Shown piece by piece: positions 45,593 through 53,059 of a stretch of 56,894 nucleotides of DNA; within the stretch, counting starts at the first letter, position 1; each line of letters opens with the position of its first letter. The position numbers and the translations under genes are program-made. A model generated the notes under the pieces. It saw only the letters and a list, made by a program, of their open reading frames with translations. It was not told the DNA's origin and did not search any database. The stretch comes from a virus, in IMG/VR virus record IMGVR_UViG_3300032331_001429, positions 1-56,894 of that record; one strand, written 5' to 3'.

Positions 45593-46249
45593 TTACCGAT
45601 GCATAAATTGTGCTTCGTTCCCTATAACCTGACGAACGTTCATCATAGAGTCATGTATAGCCATCACGGCTCTTTGACGCATGGTGTAGGAACCTTGACT
45701 ATCTAGCGCGGTCCCTGAGCTAGTCATAAATTGTTGTTCTTTTTGAGCCGCAACTTTGCTAATACCTGGGGTCGCAAGAGCCTCTATTAACTCAAAGCCT
45801 GCGGATAGAAGCATTGTTATACCAATTCCTCTAAATAGACCTCTAGAGCCTCTTAAGTTTCTTGTAAAAGCTTTTTCTGCTTTTGTAATATTTGGATCGT
45901 ATTTTCTACTGACGGCCTTGAGTTCGGTATTTCTTTGTGCTCTGACTCTTCTAAAATCTGCAGCTTTTCTCTTTCTGACGTCGCTACCTTTAGTAGCCTT
46001 CTTTATATCAATTTTATCAATACCTTCTACAGCTCTTTTGTACTTACCTACTATCTCACTTCTTTGTTTAATAAGATTTTTTCTTGGAGAAATATTCTTA
46101 CGAAAATATTCTACAGCATGCTTTTCAAAGCTAGAGTGAATAGTTTTATCAAATAGAAACGCACCGACTAAACCTGCTACTCCAGAGTTTATAGTGCTAT
46201 CATAGTCATATCCGCCACTTGGGCTAAGTAGGGCTTCAACATTTACCAT
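45593..46249 (-). CDS. Basic helical protein, possible internal virion cargo
   Basis: 218 residues, coupled by TAATG overlap to the Arg-rich gene upstream. The sequence is helical and strongly basic in the middle (KKATKGSDVRKRKAADFRRVRAQRN), with one hydrophobic helix near residues 135-155 (GLFRGIGITMLLSAGFELI). It ends in a segment RAVMAIHDSMMNVR that resembles the IVQSIHNNRRRM end of the upstream protein. Together with that protein it may be packaged with the genome. No enzymatic motif is visible. Confidence 0.6.
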   Translation of the reverse strand: MVNVEALLSPSGGYDYDSTINSGVAGLVGAFLFDKTIHSSFEKHAVEYFRKNISPRKNLIKQRSEIVGKYKRAVEGIDKIDIKKATKGSDVRKRKAADFRRVRAQRNTELKAVSRKYDPNITKAEKAFTRNLRGSRGLFRGIGITMLLSAGFELIEALATPGISKVAAQKEQQFMTSSGTALDSQGSYTMRQRAVMAIHDSMMNVRQVIGNEAQFMHR

Positions 46250-47532
46250 TACATTCTCCTTCTATTGTTGTGAATAGATTGGACAATACCTGCCGTAGAG
46301 TAATTTAATTTACTAGTTGCCGATTCTCTTGCATAACTAACATCTTCTATATTTCCCTCTGCAGCAGCGTAATGTTGCCTGCTTAATCCGATTGCAGCGC
46401 CTGCGGTTAGAGCTCCAGCACCTGCAATTGACTCTACAGGATACTTTGTTACAAATTTGCCTATTGCTTTACCTGCTGGCGATAATGTTAGTCCAAGTCC
46501 TACACTAGCAATTGCCATACCAAGACCAAAAGGAGAATCTGCTGCCCCTAGTACACTTGCTCCAGCTGCACCAGCTATTATTGCTGTTCCTAAAGGAATA
46601 GTGTGCACTCCTCCAATAAAAGCGCCAGTCTTTTCTAATCTTTTTTGAGCTCTAGTTAATCTTCCTTGCGCATACTTTCTTTGAGCACTTCTTGGGACAA
46701 CAGATCCTCTACTTAAATATTCTTGCTGAGATCCTCTTAACTGAGCTTCCTTACGCGCATTTAGTTGTTGCTGGCGTCTTTCTGCTCTAGTTCTTGGTGT
46801 TCTTCCACTTCTAGCAGTTGCTTCAGCTCGTCTAGAAGCTCTACTTGTTGCTGTGGGTCTTATTGGCGCAGTTGCTGTTGGGGAAACGGGCCTACTTATT
46901 CTTGCGTAAGTAGCTTCCCTTCTTCTTGCTCTGCCATAGACTGCACTAGCTCTTCTAAATTTTTTAAATTGTTTAGCTCCGGCAATCGCTCCTTGTACGG
47001 GATTAATTCCCAGAAGTGATTCTATACCTAAAAAAGTTCCAGCTCCTCTCACAATACTAGCTGCTGTTCCAGCGGCTGTCCCATACTGAGAAGTATATGC
47101 TTGTTCCCCCATATAGGATCTTTGCATTTCTGCTCTATTCTCAATAAAAGCTCCTCCAACTTGGCCTGCAGCGTAGAATCCGGCAGCTGGTAGGAGCCTA
47201 TTTAATCCAAAGTTTATTGCACGCTGTCTAGAAGCATAAGCTCTCTCGTATCTTGCTGTATTTTCCGCTAATCTAGGGGATCTAGCGAAGCTCATGCCTT
47301 CCTTCCGCATGATCCTTTCTTGATAATCAGCCGACCGATTTATAATTCTATTAGCAGTCTGCTCTTCCCTCCCTAAAATTCTTCCTACTTTTCTAGAAGA
47401 AGCTCTACCTGCTGCTTTTAATTCTTGCCCGGTAAGTCCTGTAGCATATCTAATGAAGTGACCAGCGTCACCTGCTGCTCCTAGGCCTTTTTCTAGGACA
47501 GAACCTAAGCCTTTAAATAGTGCACCAAGCAT
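46249..47532 (-). CDS. Arg-rich, Gly/Ala-rich internal virion-type protein
   Basis: 427 residues. A basic region from about 185 to 300 is very rich in Arg (RARRREATYARISRP; RASRRAEATARSGRTPRTRAERR) and would bind nucleic acid. It is flanked by Gly/Ala hydrophobic segments (about 108-130, TIPLGTAIIAGAAGASVLGAA about 307-328, and 362-378) that look membrane-active. The C-terminus ends in HNNRRRM, whose codons hold the AGGAG site for the next gene. This mix of DNA-binding and hydrophobic segments is typical of proteins packaged in heads and ejected. It ends four bases before the cargo-like 218-residue gene start. Confidence 0.6.
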   Translation of the reverse strand: MLGALFKGLGSVLEKGLGAAGDAGHFIRYATGLTGQELKAAGRASSRKVGRILGREEQTANRIINRSADYQERIMRKEGMSFARSPRLAENTARYERAYASRQRAINFGLNRLLPAAGFYAAGQVGGAFIENRAEMQRSYMGEQAYTSQYGTAAGTAASIVRGAGTFLGIESLLGINPVQGAIAGAKQFKKFRRASAVYGRARRREATYARISRPVSPTATAPIRPTATSRASRRAEATARSGRTPRTRAERRQQQLNARKEAQLRGSQQEYLSRGSVVPRSAQRKYAQGRLTRAQKRLEKTGAFIGGVHTIPLGTAIIAGAAGASVLGAADSPFGLGMAIASVGLGLTLSPAGKAIGKFVTKYPVESIAGAGALTAGAAIGLSRQHYAAAEGNIEDVSYARESATSKLNYSTAGIVQSIHNNRRRM

Positions 47533-47534
47533 GG

Positions 47535-47765
47535 TTATTTACCGTACCTTAGAGCGCGTGACCTATTGAGTGTTCTTACACTACTTCTACCTGCCATTTT
47601 CCTAGTCACTGCGTTCCTTTTGGCCATGTTGTGCAAAGTCATAAGGGAAACATGTCGAGAAGCCAAAGGAGCTATCCTATGGGTTTTTATAGCAGAGGCA
47701 GCAAATTGGCTTTCGCCCTTAGAGCTTTTAATAAATCTTGTTAAAAATTTACTTACTAAATTCAT
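47535..47765 (-). CDS. Small highly basic protein
   Basis: 76 residues with many Lys, Arg and His (ASRHVSLMTLHNMAKRNAVTRKMAGRSSVRTLNRSRALRYGK) and few acids. It overlaps the end of the Cys-cluster gene by 17 bases and ends two bases before the Arg-rich gene start. It is probably a nucleic-acid-binding virion or packaging factor. It is too short and basic for family assignment by eye. Confidence 0.6.
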   Translation of the reverse strand: MNLVSKFLTRFIKSSKGESQFAASAIKTHRIAPLASRHVSLMTLHNMAKRNAVTRKMAGRSSVRTLNRSRALRYGK

Positions 47766-48612
47766 CTTTTATTGTAAAGTCTGCATCTCTTATTTTTTCT
47801 GAATTCAACTGTCTACGCATTTTATTGATTTCTGCAGCTTTCTTGCGTAGCTCAGCAGCTTTTTGAGTAGCATCAATAGCAACCTGACCGGCAGTAATTT
47901 GAGCCTTTCTAGTAGCTAGCAATGCATCTCTAATCTTTGCGACGTTCTTACCTGCCCTTTCCATTGCCTCTATAACAGGATTCATAATATCAGCAAACAA
48001 AGGCGTGCCTTGGAAAGATTCCCCTACCATCTTGGCTTCTACTATGTTAGGATTCTTTGCCATGTAAGAACCACAGCGCCATCTTATCAATTCTTGACCA
48101 GCAAGCTCATAAAGCATGTCCATGTCAAAGCTATTCTCGGGAGCGTCAATATTTTCAATTCCTAGGGCGTTTAAATGCTTGTTAACCCACATATAGACAA
48201 TGCTTTCTTCTACTGGGCACCTTTGACCCACTGGGAGCTTTGATTTTGCCTCTTGCAGCGGACAAGAATGTATAAATGGGCACTGCATGCCTTTACATAT
48301 CATAGGCATGGTACCGGCAAATCCCCGGCTACTTCTAGCTATAAAATTTTTGAGTACTTGGACTGATTCTGGACTTAGGTCCGGGTTTAACCCTTGAGCC
48401 GCTGTGATAAGTCCATTCTCTGCGTTTTGGACAGCCTCAGAGGGTCCTGAAAACGCCGGACTCAATACTGGCAAGCAACTGTTGCCGGTTATTTCCCAAT
48501 TCTGAGTTGAAGATCCGCTTAAGTGCTGCTCTGGCAATGGGGCAGTCTGACCCTGAAGATTTTCTAAAACGGTGGTAATACTCGTATTCGTAGCTATAGT
48601 TGGCTTTGACAT
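47749..48612 (-). CDS. Cys-cluster packaging-region protein
   Basis: 287 residues, with AAGGA ten bases before the ATG. A cysteine-rich motif near residues 100-130 (CKGMQCPFIHSC, then RCPVE) looks metal-binding, zinc or Fe-S. The motif form CxGxxCP-x4-CP...CP recurs in phage proteins near terminase genes as I recall, without a settled function. The C-terminal ~90 residues form a long charged helix (KKAAELRKKAAEINKMRRQL). The first ~95 residues are Gln/Ser/Pro-rich and lie in a region shared with another reading frame, so the true start is uncertain. A small-terminase-like DNA recogniser is one possibility. Confidence 0.65.
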   Translation of the reverse strand: MSKPTIATNTSITTVLENLQGQTAPLPEQHLSGSSTQNWEITGNSCLPVLSPAFSGPSEAVQNAENGLITAAQGLNPDLSPESVQVLKNFIARSSRGFAGTMPMICKGMQCPFIHSCPLQEAKSKLPVGQRCPVEESIVYMWVNKHLNALGIENIDAPENSFDMDMLYELAGQELIRWRCGSYMAKNPNIVEAKMVGESFQGTPLFADIMNPVIEAMERAGKNVAKIRDALLATRKAQITAGQVAIDATQKAAELRKKAAEINKMRRQLNSEKIRDADFTIKDEFSK

Positions 48613-48673
48613 ACTCTATGAATCCTTGATCCTCATTTATCCATTTAGTTAACAAATCAAAAGGTATGTTCAT
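48437..48673 (-). CDS. Small overlapping ORF, possibly a real 78-residue protein
   Basis: 78 residues. It starts one base after the TAA of the preceding gene (TAA-A-ATG), a coupling typical of this genome, and overlaps the N-terminal 58 codons of the Cys-cluster gene in another frame by 176 bases. The sequence is ordinary and helical (FDLLTKWINEDQGFIEYVKANY; ARAALKRIFNSEL), while the overlapped N-terminus of the other frame is low-complexity. Either it is real and the other start is wrong, or both are translated. There is no suitable later start for the other gene until residue 98. Confidence 0.42.
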   Translation of the reverse strand: MNIPFDLLTKWINEDQGFIEYVKANYSYEYEYYHRFRKSSGSDCPIARAALKRIFNSELGNNRQQLLASIESGVFRTL

Positions 48674-48674
48674 T

Positions 48675-48986
48675 TTAGGCCTGATTTGTTTTAATTTTAT
48701 GTTTAATTATGTCGTCTTTTGATACAGCTAACAAAAAGGCTGTATTCAAAAGTGCTTGAGCTACAGCCCACTTAGTTGCATCAGTAGCTTGAACTTTACC
48801 TACTAGCTTTTCATTTAGTACTTTATTTAATGTTTCCTCATACATCTTGTGAGGAACTATAATATCATTTTCTAGTAAGATCTTTATTACATTATCAAAA
48901 GAAATTCTTATAATGCTTTTATCAGCCGAGTCAAAGTGTACATGGGCTAATAGTTGATTTATTAGTATCGTGCTTTGCTTTATCAT
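48675..48986 (-). CDS. Small helical protein, unknown function
   Basis: I place the start at ATG 48986 (MIKQSTILINQLL, 103 residues). A longer frame could begin at GTG 49016, but that lies inside a terminator hairpin. There is no obvious Shine-Dalgarno sequence for 48986, and the transcript may start just upstream or come from read-through. The protein is alpha-helical with alternating hydrophobic residues (IISFDNVIKILLEND-like; ALLNTAFLLAVS). It may be a small structural or regulatory protein. The tail overlaps closely with the following ORF start. Confidence 0.55.
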   Translation of the reverse strand: MIKQSTILINQLLAHVHFDSADKSIIRISFDNVIKILLENDIIVPHKMYEETLNKVLNEKLVGKVQATDATKWAVAQALLNTAFLLAVSKDDIIKHKIKTNQA

Positions 48987-48993
48987 GTTATTA

Positions 48994-49035
48994 CAAAAAA
49001 TAAGGGCCTGCAACACTTTTCAGTGATGCAGACCC
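48994..49035 (-). terminator. Strong rho-independent terminator
   Basis: On the minus strand GGGTCTGCATCACT pairs with AGTGTTGCAGGCCC around a GAAA loop: 14 positions, one wobble and one mismatch. A TTATTTTTT tract follows. It lies downstream of the 160-residue gene and before the small-gene/packaging cluster, so most transcripts should end here unless the antiterminator form described for 49004-49082 is used. Confidence 0.8.
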
Positions 49036-49082
49036 GAGTTGCTTACCTAAGTGTTGCCGTTGAGTTGTTATGCGTCGGTAAG
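49004..49082 (-). promoter_or_regulatory. Candidate attenuator with alternative RNA pairing
   Basis: Upstream of the terminator on the minus strand, GCAACACTT (49049-49057) is perfectly complementary over nine bases to AAGTGTTGC (49010-49018), which is part of the terminator's 3' arm. The two pairings cannot coexist. The GCAACACTT segment sits in the loop of another possible stem, CTTACC/GGTAAG (49077-49082 with 49042-49047), which could hold it away. This is the layout of a conditional terminator. It is inferred from pairing alone. Confidence 0.4.
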
Positions 49083-49091
49083 ACACACATA

Positions 49092-49574
49092 TCAACTACC
49101 GTCTTCCTCAAGTTCCCTAAGTGAGGAAAGTCTTTGTTCCATTGCGGCCATTTCGTAGGCTTGATAACCTTCCGGGTTGCCCACAGCAAGGTTAGCCAAC
49201 TTTATAGCCTTCTCAATTTCAAAAATGACGCGGTCCTTAATTTGCTCCAGACTGTCTGATGCAAAGAACTGACTTTGTGTTTGAGGGATCATTATAGGCC
49301 CAGTGGGGGCCTTGTTGAGCTCAGGCATTACCGAGAAGGACAGAGTTACTCCCCAACGAGGATTCCTCTTTCCACCTGTAGCAATGTCAGGTAATGACTT
49401 TAAACCTTGCGGTACAGTTATTACCTCCATAGTCTCATGGTTCTGAACCTCTCTACACGCTTCTGGAGGCGTTTGCTTAACGACCTCGTCAAATTTAGCT
49501 ATGAAATCCTGCACGCTAGCGGCAGACTGGGTTGTCTTGCCAGCTCCTGGGAACTTGATGATTGTGTCGGCCAT
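49092..49574 (-). CDS. Small acidic/neutral protein, unknown function
   Basis: 160 residues; the start overlaps the stop of the upstream zinc protein gene by one base (TAATG). The N-terminus (MADTIIKFPGAGKTTQS) contains GAGKTT, but this lacks the GxxxxGK(S/T) spacing and following fold of a P-loop ATPase, so ATPase identity is rejected. The middle has strands (WGVTLSFSVMPEL) and the C-terminal ~60 residues are helical (LEQIKDRVIFEIEKAIKLANLAV; MEQRLSSLRELEED). The likely role is structural or regulatory and unknown. The gene is followed by the terminator region. Confidence 0.6.
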   Translation of the reverse strand: MADTIIKFPGAGKTTQSAASVQDFIAKFDEVVKQTPPEACREVQNHETMEVITVPQGLKSLPDIATGGKRNPRWGVTLSFSVMPELNKAPTGPIMIPQTQSQFFASDSLEQIKDRVIFEIEKAIKLANLAVGNPEGYQAYEMAAMEQRLSSLRELEEDGS

Positions 49575-49771
49575 TATTCGGTTATTATTATCTTAGTTAA
49601 AGGTTCATGTATGTGTTTTTTGCATTTATCACACACATCGTCATTAACTACGTTTGCATTTTGTATAGTTCTAGTATTTGTAAATCTGCAGTTAGGCTTG
49701 TCACATACCCATATGATATTTTTGATTTTACGTTTGGCTTTATTGGGTTCTTTCACTTTAGCCTCTGCCAT
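49574..49771 (-). CDS. Small zinc-ribbon protein
   Basis: 65 residues. Two Cys pairs (CDKPNC and CDKC, 25 residues apart) followed by KKHIHE form a likely zinc ribbon, preceded by a very basic N-terminus (KVKEPNKAKRKIKN). Such small proteins bind nucleic acid or partner enzymes. It is the first gene after the terminator that closes the CTGC-protein array and is separated from that terminator by a leader with a perfect 14-bp palindrome, so it may begin a separate transcript. Confidence 0.72.
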   Translation of the reverse strand: MAEAKVKEPNKAKRKIKNIIWVCDKPNCRFTNTRTIQNANVVNDDVCDKCKKHIHEPLTKIIITE

Positions 49772-49814
49772 TTTGGCCTATGGTTTTGGAAGCACCAAGT
49801 GGTACTCACCGTAT

Positions 49815-49828
49815 TTGCTGTACAGCAA
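49815..49828. promoter_or_regulatory. Perfect 14-bp palindrome in a gene leader
   Basis: TTGCTGTACAGCAA is a perfect inverted repeat, located between the 49837-49866 terminator and the zinc-ribbon gene start about 45 bases away. Size and symmetry suit a dimeric repressor operator. No matching second copy was seen, and the hairpin it could form is short. Confidence 0.3.
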
Positions 49829-49836
49829 TATAGTTA

Positions 49837-49866
49837 AATAAAAAAGGGGGCCTTTTGGACCCCCTA
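49837..49866 (-). terminator. Rho-independent terminator at the end of the CTGC array
   Basis: On the minus strand AGGGGGTCC-AAAA-GGCCCCCT, a stem of about nine pairs with one T-C mismatch, is followed by TTTTTTATTTAA. It lies 28 bases after the last gene of the tandem CTGC/CxxC array, so that array ends its transcript here. Confidence 0.82.
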
Positions 49867-49893
49867 TTTCTTGATTTAGATTAAATTATTAAA

Positions 49894-50514
49894 TCAGCCG
49901 GTCGTGCAGGGTGTGCACTGCAAGAATATTGGCTCAATTGTTTGAGACCACAGAGAAGTTCCAAAGGAACTTGGAATCGAGTAAATAGCTTGCAGGTAAG
50001 TTGTAAACTGCTGACCACATGGAGTAACTTTTTCTGCATTTCTCATTTTTACTGTAGCAGTTCTGGCACCAGAGTACGTTAGTGTTGCAACGTGAGTTAC
50101 GCCACCACCGTAGATGTCAAAAGTCAACAGCTGTATGTTTGCAGTTCTATTAGCATTCAGGAGACCTGAAGCTGCCGTTATGTCTATGTAGACGTTAGCG
50201 CCACAACCAAACTCATCTCTCATAGTGCAGCCCGTGCTGTCTATGATTACAAGCCCTGTTCCTCCGCCAGTAGTTCCTGTATATCCAGTTCCTGGGGTGA
50301 TTACGTTATAAGTAGTTTCAGAGCATTGACCAACATAAGGATTGGTATACCTTACTGTATAGGTAGCACCTATCCATGATCCTGCTGGGTTTGAGAACAG
50401 CAGTGGCTCTGAGTATGGTAGACCTCCGGTAGTTCCAGTACAAACTGCAAAGTTTAAATTACCGTAGTTATTTACTGTAGATAGAACCGGGACACATCCT
50501 GTGCAAATTACCAT
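49894..50514 (-). CDS. CTGC...CxxC paralogue A1 (beta-rich virion-type protein)
   Basis: 206 residues. Begins MVICTGC and ends with EPIFLQCTPCTTG, the terminal cysteine signature shared with four other genes in this cluster. Between them the sequence is all-beta and Gly/Thr-rich (GYTGTTGGGTG; DIYGGGVTHVATLTYSG). Internal cysteines near residues 93-103 could form another pair. There is no signal peptide, so it is probably cytoplasmic until virion assembly. As the last gene of the array it precedes a terminator. The function is unknown; an exposed decoration or adhesive fibre-type subunit is the leading inference. Confidence 0.6.
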   Translation of the reverse strand: MVICTGCVPVLSTVNNYGNLNFAVCTGTTGGLPYSEPLLFSNPAGSWIGATYTVRYTNPYVGQCSETTYNVITPGTGYTGTTGGGTGLVIIDSTGCTMRDEFGCGANVYIDITAASGLLNANRTANIQLLTFDIYGGGVTHVATLTYSGARTATVKMRNAEKVTPCGQQFTTYLQAIYSIPSSFGTSLWSQTIEPIFLQCTPCTTG

Positions 50515-50538
50515 TGTGTTTTCTCCTTTAGTTATTTA

Positions 50539-51180
50539 TCAGATAGGTGGTAAGTAAGAACCAGAACTGCATGGAGAGCAGTTGTAAACGTGCGTAGAAT
50601 TGTGCTCAAGATAACCGCTAGTTCCCACTAATCCAAATTTAAAGTTAAAGCCGTAGTACTCAGAGAATCCACAGTTTAAAGCGTTGTTTGGAGTAGGATT
50701 CAGAATCATTAGACCAGTTGGAATCACCGCATCCGGTAATGTCACATTTCTTACTGATCCAATGCCGCCTCGGGTGTAGTCGTAGACCGTTAGAGTTCCA
50801 TAAGGAGTTCCTGGCCAACCTGACCAGAATAAAGGATCTCCTGAGAACTCAATTTTAAAGTCTCCGCCTTTGCACCAACCTTGTCCAGTGCATCCTGAAC
50901 CACTGACGAATGTGATTCCGCCAGATATCCCGGTTGCGCCTGTAGTAAAGTACCGTCTAGCGTATTCTCGGCAGTATCCTGACAAGAATAGGTTTGAATA
51001 GACGTTAATCGTTCCTAGTGAAATGTTTGTTCCTGACCAGCCCTGGAATGCACCAACTCCAGTAGCGGTCACATACATTGATAGCACATTTTGATACGAG
51101 GTAGCCGATGTTCCCGTGTATTGCAGTATGACGCTGTCAAATGACGGGGAGCATCCGGTGCAATTTAGTGTATTAGCCAT
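50539..51180 (-). CDS. CTGC...CxxC paralogue A2
   Basis: 213 residues, with terminal motifs LNCTGC near residue 7 and YNCSPC near the end, followed by a short tail. The middle shares FSGDPLFWSGWPGTPYGTLTVYDY with the FSGNP..Y..AP element of the other A members. The CREYARRYF and GCTGQGWCKG segments supply additional Cys, conserved in number if not position in several paralogues. Upstream lies an 82-base gap with AT-rich, repeated GTAAAATA-type elements that may hold a promoter. Function unknown. Confidence 0.6.
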   Translation of the reverse strand: MANTLNCTGCSPSFDSVILQYTGTSATSYQNVLSMYVTATGVGAFQGWSGTNISLGTINVYSNLFLSGYCREYARRYFTTGATGISGGITFVSGSGCTGQGWCKGGDFKIEFSGDPLFWSGWPGTPYGTLTVYDYTRGGIGSVRNVTLPDAVIPTGLMILNPTPNNALNCGFSEYYGFNFKFGLVGTSGYLEHNSTHVYNCSPCSSGSYLPPI

Positions 51181-51206
51181 TAATAATCTCCCTTGTATTC
51201 TTCCTT

Positions 51207-51231
51207 CTATTTACTGCACAAGTATTTTACA
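51207..51231 (-). promoter_or_regulatory. Candidate AT-rich promoter element (TGTAAAATAC...GTAAATAG)
   Basis: On the minus strand, in the gap before paralogue A2, TGTAAAATAC is followed by GTAAATAG. The same 10-mer TGTAAAATAC and a GTAAAATAG occur in the gap before paralogue A5 (54010-54039). Recurrence in two gaps of this operon makes a phage-specific promoter or a processing signal possible. No start site is known. Confidence 0.3.
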
Positions 51232-51262
51232 TATATGACAGAACTGGCTAAAAATTTAACAC

Positions 51263-51712
51263 TTAGCTAGTGGGACTACATCCCAGTGTCCAAGATCTAT
51301 CTGCAGTAAGATTACCAGCAAATGGAGGCAGCATTGTAACTACTTTAATCTCAATGCCATCTGTCGCTCCACAGGTAAGTTTATCAAATTTTACTACACC
51401 AAGTTTGTCTAAAGATAAATCTTTTTCAAAGTTATCTTTTTTGCTTACTTGAGTAACATATATTTCGGCTCTTGTGTTAGTTATAATGAGATTAAAGGTA
51501 AAATCCTGACTAAGGGCAATTAATAGAGGATTGACTCTAAACTTGGGGTGAAGATATACGCAATCCTCAGTATCCTCTACTGTCAGGGCTAGATCACCTA
51601 CATAGGTATTAGTAGCTTTCTCTAAGGTCCCAAATCCACTAGCGTAAAGAGGGGTCCAAGTTACCTCAGATCCCTCTACTACCAGCTTACAACCTTCGGG
51701 ACACTTTACCAT
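51263..51712 (-). CDS. Divergent short member or neighbour of the CTGC array
   Basis: 149 residues. Begins MVKCPEGCKL, a CxxxC near the N-terminus instead of CTGC, and ends WTLGCSPTS with one Cys. The body is beta-rich (WTPLYASGFGTLEK; DFTFNLIITNTRAEIYVTQVS). It may be a shortened relative that lost one terminal Cys, or an unrelated small virion protein inserted in the array. It lies between A2 and A3 with a short gap to A3 and a long one to A2. Confidence 0.55.
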   Translation of the reverse strand: MVKCPEGCKLVVEGSEVTWTPLYASGFGTLEKATNTYVGDLALTVEDTEDCVYLHPKFRVNPLLIALSQDFTFNLIITNTRAEIYVTQVSKKDNFEKDLSLDKLGVVKFDKLTCGATDGIEIKVVTMLPPFAGNLTADRSWTLGCSPTS

Positions 51713-51719
51713 GTTAAGG

Positions 51720-52385
51720 TCAGTTGCTGCATTCTTTGCAGTAAAGAGTGAAGTAGCACTGACTTCTTATAGATCCAGTGTACCCAGGAATTAATGTTTG
51801 AGCTTCAATGAGTGCATCATATCTATTACCACAGTCTATTCTCACATTTGTCATGGAAAGACTTCCAGACGGTAGGTAAGAATTACCAGATGAAAGTACA
51901 CCAAAATCTAGGGCAGGAGGTAATCCGTTAGTTGCACTGGAGACCCACGCATAAATTGATGTTCTTGCCGAGGGCGCTCCTATGTAAAGGTCGGGATTGC
52001 CGCTAAACGAGAACCACAACTTACCTACCTTGCAAGGATTTCTTTGATCGCATCCTGTTCGATAAGAATATCCAATATTTCCTGTAAAATCGTTCTCGTA
52101 CATCGGATTTCCGCTGTACAGACCAGTAATTTGTACACCTGTAACAGTCTGGCACAGACCGCTATATCTACGCTCAACATACATATTTAAGGTGCCCAAG
52201 CTATAGCCAGTTATACCGGTCAAAGATCCAAGTCCATCTCCAACCATGTCTATTCTGGTTACAAAAGAAGGCACATATCCATACGGTCCTATAGAGTTAT
52301 TTACTGCTCCGTATGAGCTGCTGTAGACTCTTGTAGGGGCGCTAACAGCATGTGCATAATCTAGGTTACATCCTGTGCAGGGCAT
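51720..52385 (-). CDS. CTGC...CxxC paralogue A3
   Basis: 221 residues: MPCTGC start, YCKECSN end. It shares LTGITGYSLGTLNMYVE with A5 (LSGITGFPLGWINIYLN) and A4 (LSGVTGFYLGYMAVN), and FSGNPDLYIGAPSA with A5 (FSGNPNVYVAAPNGA). These shared blocks, not composition alone, show a tandem-duplicated family. Further Cys lie at internal CDQRNPC, the same region as A5's CTGDIRGC. No signal or membrane segment is present. Confidence 0.65.
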   Translation of the reverse strand: MPCTGCNLDYAHAVSAPTRVYSSSYGAVNNSIGPYGYVPSFVTRIDMVGDGLGSLTGITGYSLGTLNMYVERRYSGLCQTVTGVQITGLYSGNPMYENDFTGNIGYSYRTGCDQRNPCKVGKLWFSFSGNPDLYIGAPSARTSIYAWVSSATNGLPPALDFGVLSSGNSYLPSGSLSMTNVRIDCGNRYDALIEAQTLIPGYTGSIRSQCYFTLYCKECSN

Positions 52386-52408
52386 AATCGAATTTCCTTT
52401 TTAGTTAA

Positions 52409-53041
52409 TTATCCTAATAAGCAGGGCTTACAAATTGTTTCTAGCATTACGCTATTCTCTACTTGACCTGAGTAACCAGGGATTCGTAAAGAGTAGGTCA
52501 GGTTAGCACCAATTGAAGTGCCGCAACTTACTGGCACGTTAGTATTTATATTTCCAGAGAAGCTTTGATTTCCTGAAGTTAGTGCTCCTGCAAAATAAAC
52601 ATTTCCATAGTTATAATCCTGAACTTGAATTGTTACAGTAGCATAGGGAGCGTAGTTCCATATATTGGGATTTGCAGAAAATGAAACTGCTAAATTGCTA
52701 ATGCAAGGAGATGCGCCTGTGCATCCTGTAATTCCTTGTGCCTTCCATCCAGTTAGTCCAGTTAAACCTGTTGAGCCAGTAAAGGTCAGAGAACCGGTAA
52801 CCGCCGTGCAATTCCCTGTCAAGCTCCTTAAGCTATTGACTGCCATATAGCCTAGATAGAAGCCAGTCACGCCAGACAGGGCTCCTCGTCCAGATCCAGT
52901 TATTGCTATATAAGGTATTATGGACGAGCTTACTCCAGTTCCTATCGGAGCACTGATTGAGCCATACGGGGCATAAGCTTTAAGGTGTTGCGAGCATCCT
53001 GTACAAAATTGCTGAAGTTCTTTAGGTGCGGGACCGGCCAT
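52409..53041 (-). CDS. CTGC...CxxC paralogue A4
   Basis: 210 residues. A short N-terminal extension precedes FCTGC, and the protein ends ETICKPCLLG. Family blocks GALSGVTGFYLGY and FSANPNIWNYAPYATVTI are present, with internal CTGASPC. The segment near residues 85-105 is a collagen-like TG-rich run (TGSTGLTGLTG). Such runs vary among the paralogues and could reflect slippage-driven diversification. It sits between A3 and a 75-residue gene. Confidence 0.63.
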   Translation of the reverse strand: MAGPAPKELQQFCTGCSQHLKAYAPYGSISAPIGTGVSSSIIPYIAITGSGRGALSGVTGFYLGYMAVNSLRSLTGNCTAVTGSLTFTGSTGLTGLTGWKAQGITGCTGASPCISNLAVSFSANPNIWNYAPYATVTIQVQDYNYGNVYFAGALTSGNQSFSGNINTNVPVSCGTSIGANLTYSLRIPGYSGQVENSVMLETICKPCLLG

Positions 53042-53059
53042 TTTTGTTATCCTTTAAAA

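Noticed and set aside
48987-49016. GTG start at 49016 for the small helical protein
   Set aside because: It lies within the terminator stem; the ATG at 48986 is downstream of the T-run.
49520-49545. P-loop ATPase from GAGKTT in the 160-residue protein
   Set aside because: The Walker A spacing and the rest of the fold are missing in a 160-residue protein.
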